Both the position numbers and the translations under genes were made by a program. A DNA stretch of 64,000 nt from Chrysoporthe austroafricana (Eukaryota > Ascomycota > Sordariomycetes > Diaporthales > Cryphonectriaceae): the NCBI GenBank assembly GCA_001051155.2, contig JYIP02000013.1, positions 124,001-188,000 on the forward strand, read 5' to 3'. The first letter of the stretch is position 1. Each line of letters starts with the position of its first letter. Below the pieces are notes generated by a model. It was given only the letters and a program-made list of their open reading frames with translations, had not been told where the DNA came from and did not search any database. Of the stretch, positions 50,190 through 60,435 are shown in pieces.

Positions 50190-51351
50190 TTAGAAGCCCG
50201 GCAGAATATACGAATCAGTGTAGTTTGTAGGCCATGCGTTGTTATGCAAGCCGCCCCCCGGGAAGTAGATCACTCCGTTAATAATGACTCCGTTGACTCC
50301 ATGCCGCGGGACATTCATTGGCGCCAGCGAGGCCCACGTCAGGGACGTTGTGTTGAGGACCTCTACCTCATCCCAGACGCCCAGGCCGTTGCTGCTGTTA
50401 TAGTTTACCTCGCCGCCAAACGTGTAGATGAGCTCATCCTGAATGGCGAAGAACGAGCCCGCACGCGCAGTCGGCAGCGGCGCGTCGGTGGTCACCCACC
50501 CCTGCTCGAGGTTGTCGAGGTCTAGATAAAACGTCGTGTTGCGCATGTTGACCTGGCCGTCGATGCGGCCGCCCGAGAGCCAGAACTTGTTGTTGATGAT
50601 GCCTCCGACGGAGTGGTCGCGGGCCTCGGGCAGATTCGCCGCCGCCTCGGGCAGGTTCGCCGCCGCCTCGGGCAGGTTCGCCGCCGCCTCGGGCAGATCT
50701 AGGAACGTGTCGGATGTGACATTATACGCAGTCACGTTGGTGGTCGAGAGCCGGTAGCCGCCCACGCCCGGGACCAGAATCTTGACACCGCCAGCCATCC
50801 AGATGATCTCGTCATCCTGGACGGCAGTCACGCAAGCCCCGCGAAAGGTGTCCTCCGGGAGGGTGGTAGTCAGGTTGGACCACGTGTCTGCCTCGAGGTC
50901 GTATACGAACATATTGCCAATGCCCTCCCAGGCCGCCGGGAACACCTGTAGGCCGCCGATGGAGTAGAGCTTTCCGCCGACAAGACCGACATTGAGGTGG
51001 TTGAGGGCTAAAGGCAGATCGCTCTTGTTGGACCAGGTGTCGGTCTGGATATCATACTGTTGGAAGCACCAGACGTTAGTATTGGCCCGAGCCCGCTTAG
51101 GCTTCTTCAGTGTTCATCAGATCACGCACCGACTGGACAATGTTAACCGTGGTGGTGACATTGGGCACCGAGGGGTCAGTTGGGGCAATGCCTCCCAGAA
51201 TATAGAAAGTGTCATTGCCATGAGCAACGACAAAATGCTCTTGGCGAACATGGTATGGAATTGGCGACAAGGCTTTCCATGTACCATCGGTGATCTCAGA
51301 GAGACCGACAGCTGCAGCGCCCAAAACCGCAAAGAGAGTAGATTGGCGCAT
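50190..51351 (-). CDS. Secreted kelch-repeat beta-propeller protein
   Basis: Two exons, 51,351-51,130 and 51,056-50,190, with a phase-0 73-nt intron (GTGCGT...ACAG); 362 residues. The N-terminus MRQSTLFAVLGAAAVGLS is signal-like. Kelch blades are seen by their Gly-Gly and Trp spacing: TFYILGGIAP, YDIQTDTW, LYSIGGL, YDLEADTWSNL, IIWMAGG, NKFWLSGGRIDG, LIYTFGGEVN and VIYFPGGG, about six or seven in all, enough for a closed propeller. Fungal homologues are mostly uncharacterised surface or secreted proteins; some propellers of this kind are copper-radical oxidases, but I see no catalytic evidence for that. An unusual seven-residue repeat (LPEAAAN) sits between two blades. It is divergent from the Yellow-like gene. 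Confidence 0.85.
50623..50696. repeat. 21-bp tandem repeat inside the kelch gene
   Basis: Three full units of GCCTCGGGCAGRTTCGCCGC (21 bp with the final C) plus a half unit. In the protein they give repeats of LPEAAAN. The length is a multiple of three, so the frame is kept; such a loop could vary in copy number between strains. Confidence 0.85.
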
Positions 51352-52546
51352 TTTGGATAGAACAGATCCGTTTGTGAGTCTATCAAGCGTAATTGGAAAG
51401 GCAACAGGTGAATCACTGTATCGCTAAAGCTACCGTCTACCCAAGAGGCTTTGGCTTCCACAAGTCGTTTCTTGCATTCAAATATCCGCCTCCGCCTCGG
51501 AGGCCGGAACTGGAGAGGCCTCGGAGGGCGGAAAAGGAGTTATCGGAAAGGTATTCAGGGCGTCGTCATCTCGGACGTGTTGCGCGAACATGAGCAGACA
51601 TGCGCAGTTCAAGAAGCTATGCCTCGGGAGCTACCGTAAAGCCGGATTAATACCGGCCTGTCCCATTCCTGTTCTCCATGTCACTGCATATGGTCTTATT
51701 GTTGCAGGAAAGTAATCTTGTGGAAGCCGAATCATCATGCAAGATGATGCTTGCAACCATGGATTGCACCTCGGCCGTGAGGATCTCTGGTCCACTGGGG
51801 GTCCCCGAGCAAAAGTGTTATTACCGACCTTGATTTTCAGTCAGAGTGCGCGACCCGCGTTGCGTACACACGCGGCTGTACGCCCGAGTGACCCGGCAAT
51901 ATGCACAGACCATTTCGGCCGGAAGGCTCAGAAATGTACAGCGTTGGGTTGGTCAGATTCAGAGCAGGGTTGGTCAAAACAAGTCCTTGGTCCCTGTGCC
52001 TCCTCGCTGAGCAACTAGAGACGAAGCCCTCTGCATATCATGCTTACACGGTGTCAGATAACATCACATACCAGGAATCTGCAAGGCAAAGGGGACTACT
52101 CCATTATGACATCCTGAGATGCTGCGTCCGAGAAGGAAAGCACAAGAAGGGAAAACAAAAGCCCGTTCTTATCCGCAATATCCTCGCCTTGAAAGGCGCA
52201 GGCCGAACGGCGACATGTCGGTCTAACATCAGGATTTCCTCGCCCCGCTTGACTACTACTATAGAGCAGCTGGGATCCAGACCGAAGCATACGTGGATGT
52301 TCCTGGCGATTGCGAGGGTCATCTTTACGCCGGTAGGGAATTTGATCGAGCTTTTGATCGCCAGCTCATGCATCGTTTCTCGCCGCAAGTGGACAGAGTG
52401 TATCTAGTATCAGCGTTATCCGAGACTTTCGCTAGGTCTTAACGGGGACCGTTGTCACCGTAGATCTCCGTCTCAGCTGTTTGGCCACAAGCTTGCCCCT
52501 CTTACTGAACATTAGCATCCCCATCACGGGTCGACAAGCTGCCACC
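51352..52546. other. Divergent region between kelch and Yellow-like genes
   Basis: About 1.2 kb serving as 5' flank for both genes. I see no supported gene. The minus-strand frame 52,104-52,388 has somewhat protein-like residues (FPTGVKMTLAIARNIHVCFG) but no family match, and overlaps a plus-strand frame of similar length. CCTCGGAGG occurs twice near 51,490-51,530 with no clear meaning. Confidence 0.4.
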
Positions 52547-53896
52547 ATGAGGCGTTCTATTCTCTCGAGAGCCGCCGTGCTGTCAATGATATGTGTTGCC
52601 ACGGCACTCGACACTATCCTCCGGACAGACAATGGAACGTACGGACCCGAGATCGAGGAGATTCACTACTACTATAGTCAATGGCCGACCGGCGTAGCTG
52701 TCTCCTCGACTGGCCGCATCTTTACGTGCTACGTTCGCGGAGGCGGTACATCTGCCTTCACTCTCGGCGAGGTCAGCAACCAGACGGCCGAGGAGGCCTA
52801 CCCATCAGAAGACTACAGCATTCCGGCAGCCCAGGTCAACACAACCATCAATGGGATGCCATTTGGAGTCGCCAATGCCTCAGCGCTGCTCAGCGTGCAA
52901 GCCTTGTACATCACCTCAGCAACCGCCACGCGCCTGGAGACACTCTGGGTCCTGGACTCGGGCCGGCCCACCATCAAGGACGCCAGCGGCGCCCTCACCA
53001 TGGTTTATGGCCAGCCCGGCGGTCCTAAGCTCGTTGCAATCAGCCTCGCCAACGACACCGTGTACGAGACATACACCTTCCCCGTAAGCTGTGTCTACCC
53101 AGATAGCTACCTCAACGACGTCCGGTTCGACCTGCGCACCTCAGTCACATCAGGTGGCCGGGGCGTCGCCTATCTGGTCGATTCGAGCAGCGAGGGCCGA
53201 CCGGGCTTCATCACGCTCGACCTCAGCACGGGTGCGTGCTGGCGGCGGCTGGACGGAGATGTGCACGTCCTGCGACAGGACAACAACCTGCCGTCATACA
53301 CCGGACAGGCGTTTTACCAGCGGCCAGAGGGCAGCCTGCCGTTCATCCACAACAAGGAAGGGAACAACGGCGTGTCGCTTTCGGCTGACCTGGAGACATT
53401 GTACTTCACCACGCTCACGGGCGACTGGCTATTTTCCATTCCCGCCGCGAACCTGCGCGTCCGTGACGACGTCGACTGGGCCGAGCAAGCGGCCAAGAAC
53501 AACGTCTCGACGGTGGGGCAAAAGGGGGGTACATCTGACGGCTCGGAGGGCGATTCTAACGGGCTTATTGTGAGTACTCAAGTCGCACCCAGGTTCGCTT
53601 CTGGTCTCGTGAAGAGCCTCGGTTTACTAATGCGTTGGTAGTACATGAGCATGCCGGAAAGCAATGCCGTCTACTACTACGACCCTCAAGACCTCAAGGT
53701 CCACACATTCATCCGTGATCCGAGGCTCTTATGGGTCGATCCCCTCTACGTCGCTGAGGATGGGTATCTGTACATGAACGTAGCTCAGAGCTACTGGAGT
53801 CCTAGGTGGAACAATGGGGAAGACCTGAGGCAGCTGCCTGGCGCCTTGTTGAGGGCCAAACTGCCGAACAACGGCACCAAGATGAAGCTTGACTAG
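52547..53896 (+). CDS. Yellow / major royal jelly-like secreted protein
   Basis: Exons are 52,547-53,569 and 53,642-53,896, with a 72-nt GTGAGT...GTAG intron at phase 0; 425 residues. The start at 52,547 is preferred over the in-frame ATG at 52,481, because it has a strong context (GCCACCATGA) and gives the signal peptide MRRSILSRAAVLSMICVATA. MRJP/Yellow features are WPTGVAVSSTGRIF, LWVLDSG, YLNDVRFD, VAYLVDSSSEGRPGFITLDL, a Cys-Trp-Arg-Arg block, and NGLIYMSMPESNAVYYYDP spanning the splice. The family forms a six-bladed propeller; insect Yellow proteins act in melanin formation (dopachrome conversion), while fungal and bacterial members are little studied. Several N-glycosylation sequons are present. 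It is near the tyrosinase. Confidence 0.9.
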
Positions 53897-54094
53897 CGGG
53901 AACATCTTTACCCAAGTTGAGGACAGGTGTGACGTTAACTCTCAAGGTCAAGAGGGCGTAAATAGTCTTTTCTTTCTTGTAGATAGTATCTCAATTCAGT
54001 TCCTGTACCTACGATTGAATGTGCCTGGTGATCTCACAGTATTGTTGTGCCTCGAGCCTCAAGTGTACCTCATCCCTCTCGCATTGAAAACCGT

Positions 54095-55894
54095 CTACAC
54101 TTTAACCCAAAGCCCACGACCGATCTTCCGAGCCTTCACCGTTCGCGCTGCCACCAGGAATCCACAACCAACGAGGAAACAAGACGCCGCGTAGGCCTGA
54201 GCACCGTAATACGTCCTGCAAGAGGCACTAATGATCGCCCCCGCGATAGGATTCCCTGTCAGCGTAGCGAAGCTTACAATAGTAAACACCATGCCCGCCC
54301 GTACGCCGGCCCTACTCACGTCTGTCGTCAAGCTGCTGAGCGCAGCGGGAAAGAGTGACTGCACTCCGGCAGTAATGATACCGTAGATCGAGGTCCAGGC
54401 ATAAAGACCTGGCTGCGTAGATACAGCTGTCCAGCATGCCGCACAAATAGTCGACGCGAGGAGGATAAGGATGAATACATTGAGGCAGCCATAGTGGTCG
54501 GCCAGAAAGTTTGGTACTATGCGGCCGATGTATCCGATGCCGTTCAGGATCAGGAGTAGGTTGAGCGAGTCGGTGTAGCTAAGGCCGATGATGTCGCGGG
54601 AGAAGGAAGCGAGGTAGTAAAAGGCGAAGTACACGCCGAGGTAGAACTTTGTAGCGTTGAAAATGTCAGTAGATGGGACGAGCACCGTCGAAGAAGTGAT
54701 GAGCATGACGCCACAGAGACCTAGAGACCAAATAAAGCGGCGGCGAATAGAAAACCATTTGCGCCTCCGTCATATGCTAGTGAGGAGATGTGTAGAGGCC
54801 GGTACGCTTACTATAAACCCTCCTGTTGCGTAGAAAGTATACTCTAACTCTGTGAATGCCCTCCACTCAACGAGAGGTCCCGATTTTCTTGGCGGACCTT
54901 TCGAGCGTTCTTTCAGTATCAGGTTTGGTGCTACCAGTGTAACAACTTGCACAAGACCGATGGCACGGACCGTCCAGGGAAACCCGATGCTGGGAATCAG
55001 TTGTCGAGCCATAGCAGGGAAGACCAACCCCCCCGTCGCGCTACCTGCGGTTGCGATGCCGAGCGCCAGACCACGGTTCTTGCTGAACCAGACCGATAAG
55101 ATGGCGACGGTGGGGCAGAAAAGGCAGCCGGCGCCGAAGCCAATGCAGACGCCCTGGGCGAGAAAGACTTGCCAGTAGGTTTTGTAAACAGAGGTAGTAA
55201 AGGTACCAACCATGAAAAAAACAGTGCCCGTGACAAAGGTTGGTCGGAAGTAGCCTGCATCCGTAAGACGGCCGGTAAAGGTGCCGACAAAGAAGAGGAG
55301 AAAGATTTGGATGGAGCCAATCCAGGAGATCGTAGAGGGGGGCAGGAGGAGAGCCGTGGCATAGTATGTCTGAAAGACGCCAAAGGAGTTGACAACCCCC
55401 CTAGGTGAGACATCTCAGCTACTTGTGGCCCTGCAGCCTTACGGGCGAACGCTGGGTGAAGGTCGGTCAGAACAAGTATATGCAGATCTACATACCAGGT
55501 GTTCATCATGACAAGATGGGCGGCAGCCACTGGTAGAGCGCCGCTAGCAGCGATCAACACCCCGCTAGAATGTATGAGAAGTGCGCCCCCAGAAAGGCCG
55601 ACGACCCGACCGACTGTACATACCAATATGCCAAGCGCTTAAACCAGCATCCGCCGGCGGTCGAGAGCCATTGGCGGCTCCAGCAAGCTCAGCATTGTCC
55701 TCATTTTCGATGGCCTCTCCTCGGGCTAAAAGCGTTGCGTTACTGGGAATTTGAGCCTGTTCCTTCGCGTTCCATGTGTGTCGATGGTCGATCTCTTTTT
55801 CCTCGTCTCTCACTGAAGGGTTTTCACGAGGGCTCTCATTTGCCTCCCCACCGGTAGCCAAGCCGGATCTGTCCAGAGACAACTGATGAGTCAT
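54095..55894 (-). CDS. MFS transporter, monocarboxylate (MCT/SLC16)-like
   Basis: Four exons: 55,894-55,620, 55,564-55,496, 55,400-54,812 and 54,646-54,095; 494 residues. Introns 2 and 3 are well supported by joins such as NTW/GVVNSFGVFQTYY and YATGGFI/FYLGVYFAFYYL. The first intron (GTACAG donor) is less sure. A soluble, acidic N-terminus of about 85 residues ends in PPADAGLSAW, the usual entry to TM1 in fungal MCT-like carriers. Then come GSIQIFLLFFVGTFTGRLTD (the TM2-3 loop), AQGVCIGFGAGCLF, the TM5 region LALGIATAGSATGG, and in the C-half ASFSRDIIGLSYTDSLNLLL and NGIGYIGR. Relatives move monocarboxylates, riboflavin or secondary metabolites; the substrate is unknown. It converges on the Yellow-like gene. 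Confidence 0.85.
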
Positions 55895-56712
55895 TCTTTA
55901 CTTTAGAGCAAACCGAGTTGAAGCACTCCAAACGCCAGCAAAGAGAAGCGGGTTTATGTCAGTTCATTAGGAGAATCGGACTGTATGAGACAGCGAGTGT
56001 AGGTGCGGCGAGGGCTGTCAGTCGGCACTGGCTGCTGCCAAATTCCAGTGAAAGCGTTTCCCAAAGTCCGCCTTTTGTTCTCCGCGGAGAAAGGGGCCAC
56101 CTCAGGCCGTTTCTCAGGGGGCAGGCACGGCCAGGCGTCAGCTCACGCATAAATAGCACTCTACTGAGCCTCGGCTCGGAAATAGCTGAGGGATCTTCAT
56201 CTTCCACCAATCTACGGAGGTCTGTACGAAAAGTCTTGATGAGATTTGACAAGAGATCTATGCGAAGAGTATCCACTTTCTGCCGAAATAAGCTAGAACT
56301 ATAATATTGCAATCGTTCTACCCAGTCTCCTGTTCAGCTTGTGTAACCTTCTCAGCAGTACTATCAGAATTGTCGAAACAATCAACTAGCCTACTCGGCT
56401 TCTCTCTCGACGTCTTTGTTTCTCCGTTCTATGTATTCATTGCCGCCATTGCTGCATGACATAGCATCCTTTCAGATTTTTGCTGTTCGCTCCTCCAAGC
56501 ATTTTGGGCATCAGCTCTATTTGCGGCGGTCCAGACTCAGTCGTACGTCGTTTGAGCGAGTTGCTATACTCAAGTAGCCGTTATACGTAGCAGCTTGTGC
56601 GGGGATGACAAATTACTTCATATACAATAACAAACAGGGAGATGTTTGGGTATTCTTACTCTTTCGAACAGCCTATTGAACTTGCAGAGTAACTGGGAGT
56701 CCATAACAAATG
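55895..56712. other. Intergenic region
   Basis: 5' flank of the transporter gene and left flank of the decayed TPR gene. Frames on both strands (55,918-56,304 and 55,959-56,312) overlap each other and show no domain. No other element is seen. Confidence 0.45.
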
Positions 56713-58110
56713 ACTATGTGGTATGATTACAGGCGCAGAAACCTCGTCTGGTTCTTTCAGCATCGAGAGTCATTCATACGGCAACGACACTCCAGATATG
56801 GGATCAAACTCAGTAGAGAGATATGTTCTCCTTCCCACAGAATGTGGTTTCGTAAACGCCGAGGACTGCATAATATTCATCAGCTATTACTAGCGATCAC
56901 AGGCGCATCCCGATCCTGATGGGAAGGACTTACGGCATTTACAACAGCTGCTTAACGACGGATTCTGGAATAAATCTGCCTCCACCTGGGTAGATTGGGC
57001 TTGTCTCCCGCAGCGGGAACGAACTGCACCACAGCAGCAATACTTCTCGCGAATTCTACTAAGCTTCTCCAGACTTGTTCGAGAGTGTGCCTTCGTGACC
57101 CAACTCCCGGGTTTTCAACCCCGTCTTTTTGGTCCTCTTTGAACTTACTGCGTTACTTTCGACCGGGCTGAGCCTGTTGGACTGCCATGCATGGATTGTT
57201 ATCAAGAACACTTACTGCAGATGGAAGGAGAGGGTGCAAGACTTGTTCTCAACAAATACCGGTGTGACTGTACTAACAAAGGTAACCATGAATGGGTAAT
57301 CACTTCGCGTGAGATCCTCCTCGCCCTGCGCAAAACTGTCCCAGGTTTCCATGCTAGACGACAGATCCTCAACACAATTGGCAACACAATAGCGAGATCA
57401 TACACCCACCAGGAGGCGGAAGTGAAAATCGATAAGAAAAGAGGGATTCTCAAAGCCACCAGAACAACGTTTCAGTTCAATCCGCAGTCCATGGACGATG
57501 ATATCACCAGCTCTGTTTCAGAAACTTGAATAGCAGGAGACTATGAGATACGGCTGAAGGAAGCACTGCAGCGAGTGGACAAGAGTTTGGATGACGCAGG
57601 TGCATGCAAAATAGCGAGAGAATACGACCGCGCGAGACTACAAGATAGCAGAAGCTTTACACCGGCGAGCCCTGGCGACCCATAAGAATCCTGTCAATTA
57701 TCATGGTCTGTCTAGCAACTTAGGGAAGCAAGAGAAGCATGAAAAGGCAGCAGCAACACATGGCTCAATTTGGTGAAGGCTAGTGGCCTTGGATTATCTA
57801 TCGCAAATGAAACCTCCGGCTACCAGGTGCCACTCTGCAGATGGCAAACTAGGACCGTGCTACTACGTCTACACAGACTGTGCGCCAGCCGGCCATCCGG
57901 AACGGGTTAAGTAGGTCATGGCTCTAAAGACTGGACAGGAGCTTTGAGAAATGCGAAGATCTCGCAATCATAAAGAGCATGGAAGAACGAGGTCTCGAGT
58001 TAGAAGAACAAGGTCGATACCCAGAAGCTCAATTAGTTCACTGGATTCTATTAGGGAGAAGGATGGAGTTATTGGGGTCGACGTAGTCTATCTGAATTAT
58101 TTAAAAAAAT
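56713..58110 (+). pseudogene. Decayed TPR-repeat gene with conserved fungal N-terminal domain
   Basis: One frame can be followed from about 56,713: VLLPTECGFVNAEDCIIFIS, then TAG (56,891-56,893), then AHPDPDGKDLRHLQQLL, TWVDWACLPQ, YFSRILLSFSRLVRECAFV, then TGA (57,140-57,142), and TYCVTFDRAEPVG, open to 57,529. The WVDWACLPQ and RECAF pattern is that of a domain found in fungal proteins with tetratricopeptide repeats, similar in logic to HET or NLR effectors. Further on, in other frames, are TPR-like pieces: AEALHRRALATHKNPVNYHG (about 57,650) and MEERGLELEEQGRYPEAQLV (about 57,980). The first stop replaces a Trp (TGG to TAG). With two stops and frame changes it cannot make the full protein. 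The start is not visible. Confidence 0.7.
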
Positions 58111-58278
58111 ATATATTGTTGTTAAAGTGCTAATATAAACCTTCAATTATATATAAATATTAGTTTACTTTATCTTTCGGGTTTATTATATAATTATAAT
58201 ATAGCGGGCAAAAGAGAAACAAAGGTTTAAAAGCTTTCAGTGCTTTACTGGTTACGCAAAGGCGAGCCATTTGCCTTT

Positions 58279-60435
58279 TTAAGTTATTGAAAATCTTGAA
58301 CTGCTAACCTCCTTCCATAGTTTAGAAAATCGTTCTTCCCTAACCGAATGGAAACATCCCACTCGCTTGTAGCAATCTTGTACTTCGTTAGCGACCTTCA
58401 AAAGCACCAGACCATAATATTTCCATCCAGATAGCGAAATCTCTACTGCTGACCCATTGCCCTGACTTCGATAGTACCTCTGGACTGGTACACAGAATAT
58501 CCGCGTGCCTATATCCTCAGCAGCGTCTAGATATATCTCATTTTCAGTCTCTCCAGCTTTATCGCTGCTCTGGGGAAGAATCATTAACTGCGAGGCTGGA
58601 TCCCAGTCTACCTCATTCAGCAACCCGCGCCTCTCAAGTCGGCACCCTTCCGTTACGCGTCCGAACGAGTAGGCAGGATTGTGAAGTGGAATGTCAAGTT
58701 CCAATATCTCGAAACTATATACTTCCTCAACATCAGCCAAGTGGATCATGCCATCGACACTTGCCCATGACCATGATGGAGCACGATACGCCCGGGGACG
58801 TGGCGACAATCTTGTCTCCGTGTCGCGCCGCCACGTCAAGGCTTGCGGCATCTGGTGGCGCCAGAGCCCAGAGAGTTAAAGAGAACGACCTTTGAGGGCC
58901 GAGGTAGTGTCGGTTGCCAGTATGCTCAAAAAGAACAGCGCGTATTGCTCAGCAAGCCCTGAGAGGGCCTGCAGTTTGTCGCTTCCGCGCGTGAGCTTGC
59001 GGCTTGTGTACCGGCGCAGACACGCGGCCCACGAGACCCTGGCGCTTTCTAACTCATGGGCTGCATGAATAGACTCAATGGTTGCCGGAGTGGCCAATGA
59101 TGAGGATGGCCCTGAGAAGATAGTCTGCGGCAGCTGGTAGTCGGCACTTCGGGCTCCGAACACAATGTGGCTCCCGGCACCTTGACATGCAACATCGTTG
59201 TCTTGCTGGCACTGCCACCGTAGGCCGCACTCGCTGTAGATGAGGAGACGGGGACTGAGAAGCGCCTCCTCGAGCGTCCAGGCTCTCTCGTTGACAGGCT
59301 CTGCCGGGTACTCATGGATGTACATCCGCACGAGATGGAATGTTCCCACACTGAAGCTGCTTGGGCTGTAATATGGAAGCGGATCCGAGCGCTGACCTGA
59401 GCTTTTAGGCTTCCCGAGAAACCCGTCGTACACAGTCTTCGACCGGCTGGCCACAATAGCGATGGTTGCGAAACGGAAGGTATTGCGAATCTGAGGGATT
59501 TGTATGAGTTTATCTAACGGATCGTCCTGGATGATGCAGAGTGCATCGACCCAGAGGTACCGCAGCCCGATTTGATTGGTGCAGAATATGGCATCCTGTA
59601 TTGTCTGGGGAAGATCTTTGATATCGATACCGTCTGCTTCAAAGGAGCCGATATTCTCGACTGTGCTCTTGAAATTCGATTCCCTACCCCAGGAGTAACT
59701 TAATGCTGCGTAGCTCCGGCAGACGTCTGGTTTGCCGTTAGGTTTGTTGGAAGTGATGAATACGCGACTGGATTCGGTGTTTCCGAGGCCATAGCGGCCA
59801 ACATCTATGACGCGCAGCGGGAAGAACCCTTGTTCATTGAGAATCGAGCATGTTTTGTGCTTGTTTGCGCACTCTCGAATCCATGACCGCGCCTGCTCGA
59901 ATGACTTCTGAGATCTCAGGTCCTCAAGAAGAGGTCTTCCTGAGATGTATATCCCGGCTTCATTATCTAGGCACCGTAGTTAGCGCGTAATGCATACTCG
60001 GGCAGGCTGACTGTTCTTTGGATGCCTACGTGGAGAGGCGACTGCTGAGAAATACCTAGAATACTTGACTCCACCTCCGACCCAGATTTCCACTACTTTT
60101 TCTGTGAAAGATCGTGCGTCTTTCAGATCAGAGATGGCGACAATAATATGCACCGTGCCTGCTCCCTGAATGAGTTGGTCAAACTCCGAGCTTGTAAAGC
60201 CGCAGTCGGCAATCATGCTGCCTCTTGTTCTCTCATTGGCTCTGGAAATTTCTGTCAACAACTCAAGTATGTATTCCAGAATAATACCACACCAGCCGCA
60301 AGACTTTTCGATGGCAGAATACTGCAGGTCGCGCATACCAACATCCTCCACAAGAGCCTGCAAAACCTGCGAGGCCGAGAAATGCTGTCCATGGGGCGCA
60401 TTTCCAGAAACCGGGTTGCCACGGGACACCGCCAT
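58279..60435 (-). pseudogene. HET-domain (heterokaryon incompatibility) gene with an in-frame stop
   Basis: Exon 1 is 60,435-60,012, followed by a probable 45-nt intron (60,011-59,967) and exon 2 from 59,966. HET motifs are in order: YAALSYSWG, LPQTIQDAIFCTNQIG, LRYLWVDALCIIQDD, then RFATIAIVASRSKTV, NERAWTLEEALLSPRLLIY and, after the stop, LWRHQMPQALTW and YRAPSWSWASVDG. A TAA at 58,876-58,878 interrupts the frame, which otherwise continues to 58,279 (703 codons in all). The conserved LW and WSWAS blocks beyond the stop argue that it is a nonsense mutation, one step from CAA. HET domains trigger programmed cell death in allorecognition; this allele would yield a 504-residue truncated product. 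The exon 1 start is tentative. Confidence 0.75.

Noticed and set aside
52104..52388. 94-residue minus-strand frame in the kelch/Yellow divergent region
   Set aside because: Somewhat protein-like, but no family match, no splice partners and an equally long frame on the other strand.
54997..55626. 209-residue minus-strand frame in the transporter gene
   Set aside because: Mostly reads through introns and a wrong frame; the spliced model restores MFS motifs.
55918..56312. Overlapping frames of about 120 residues on both strands
   Set aside because: No motifs and no codon or splice support.
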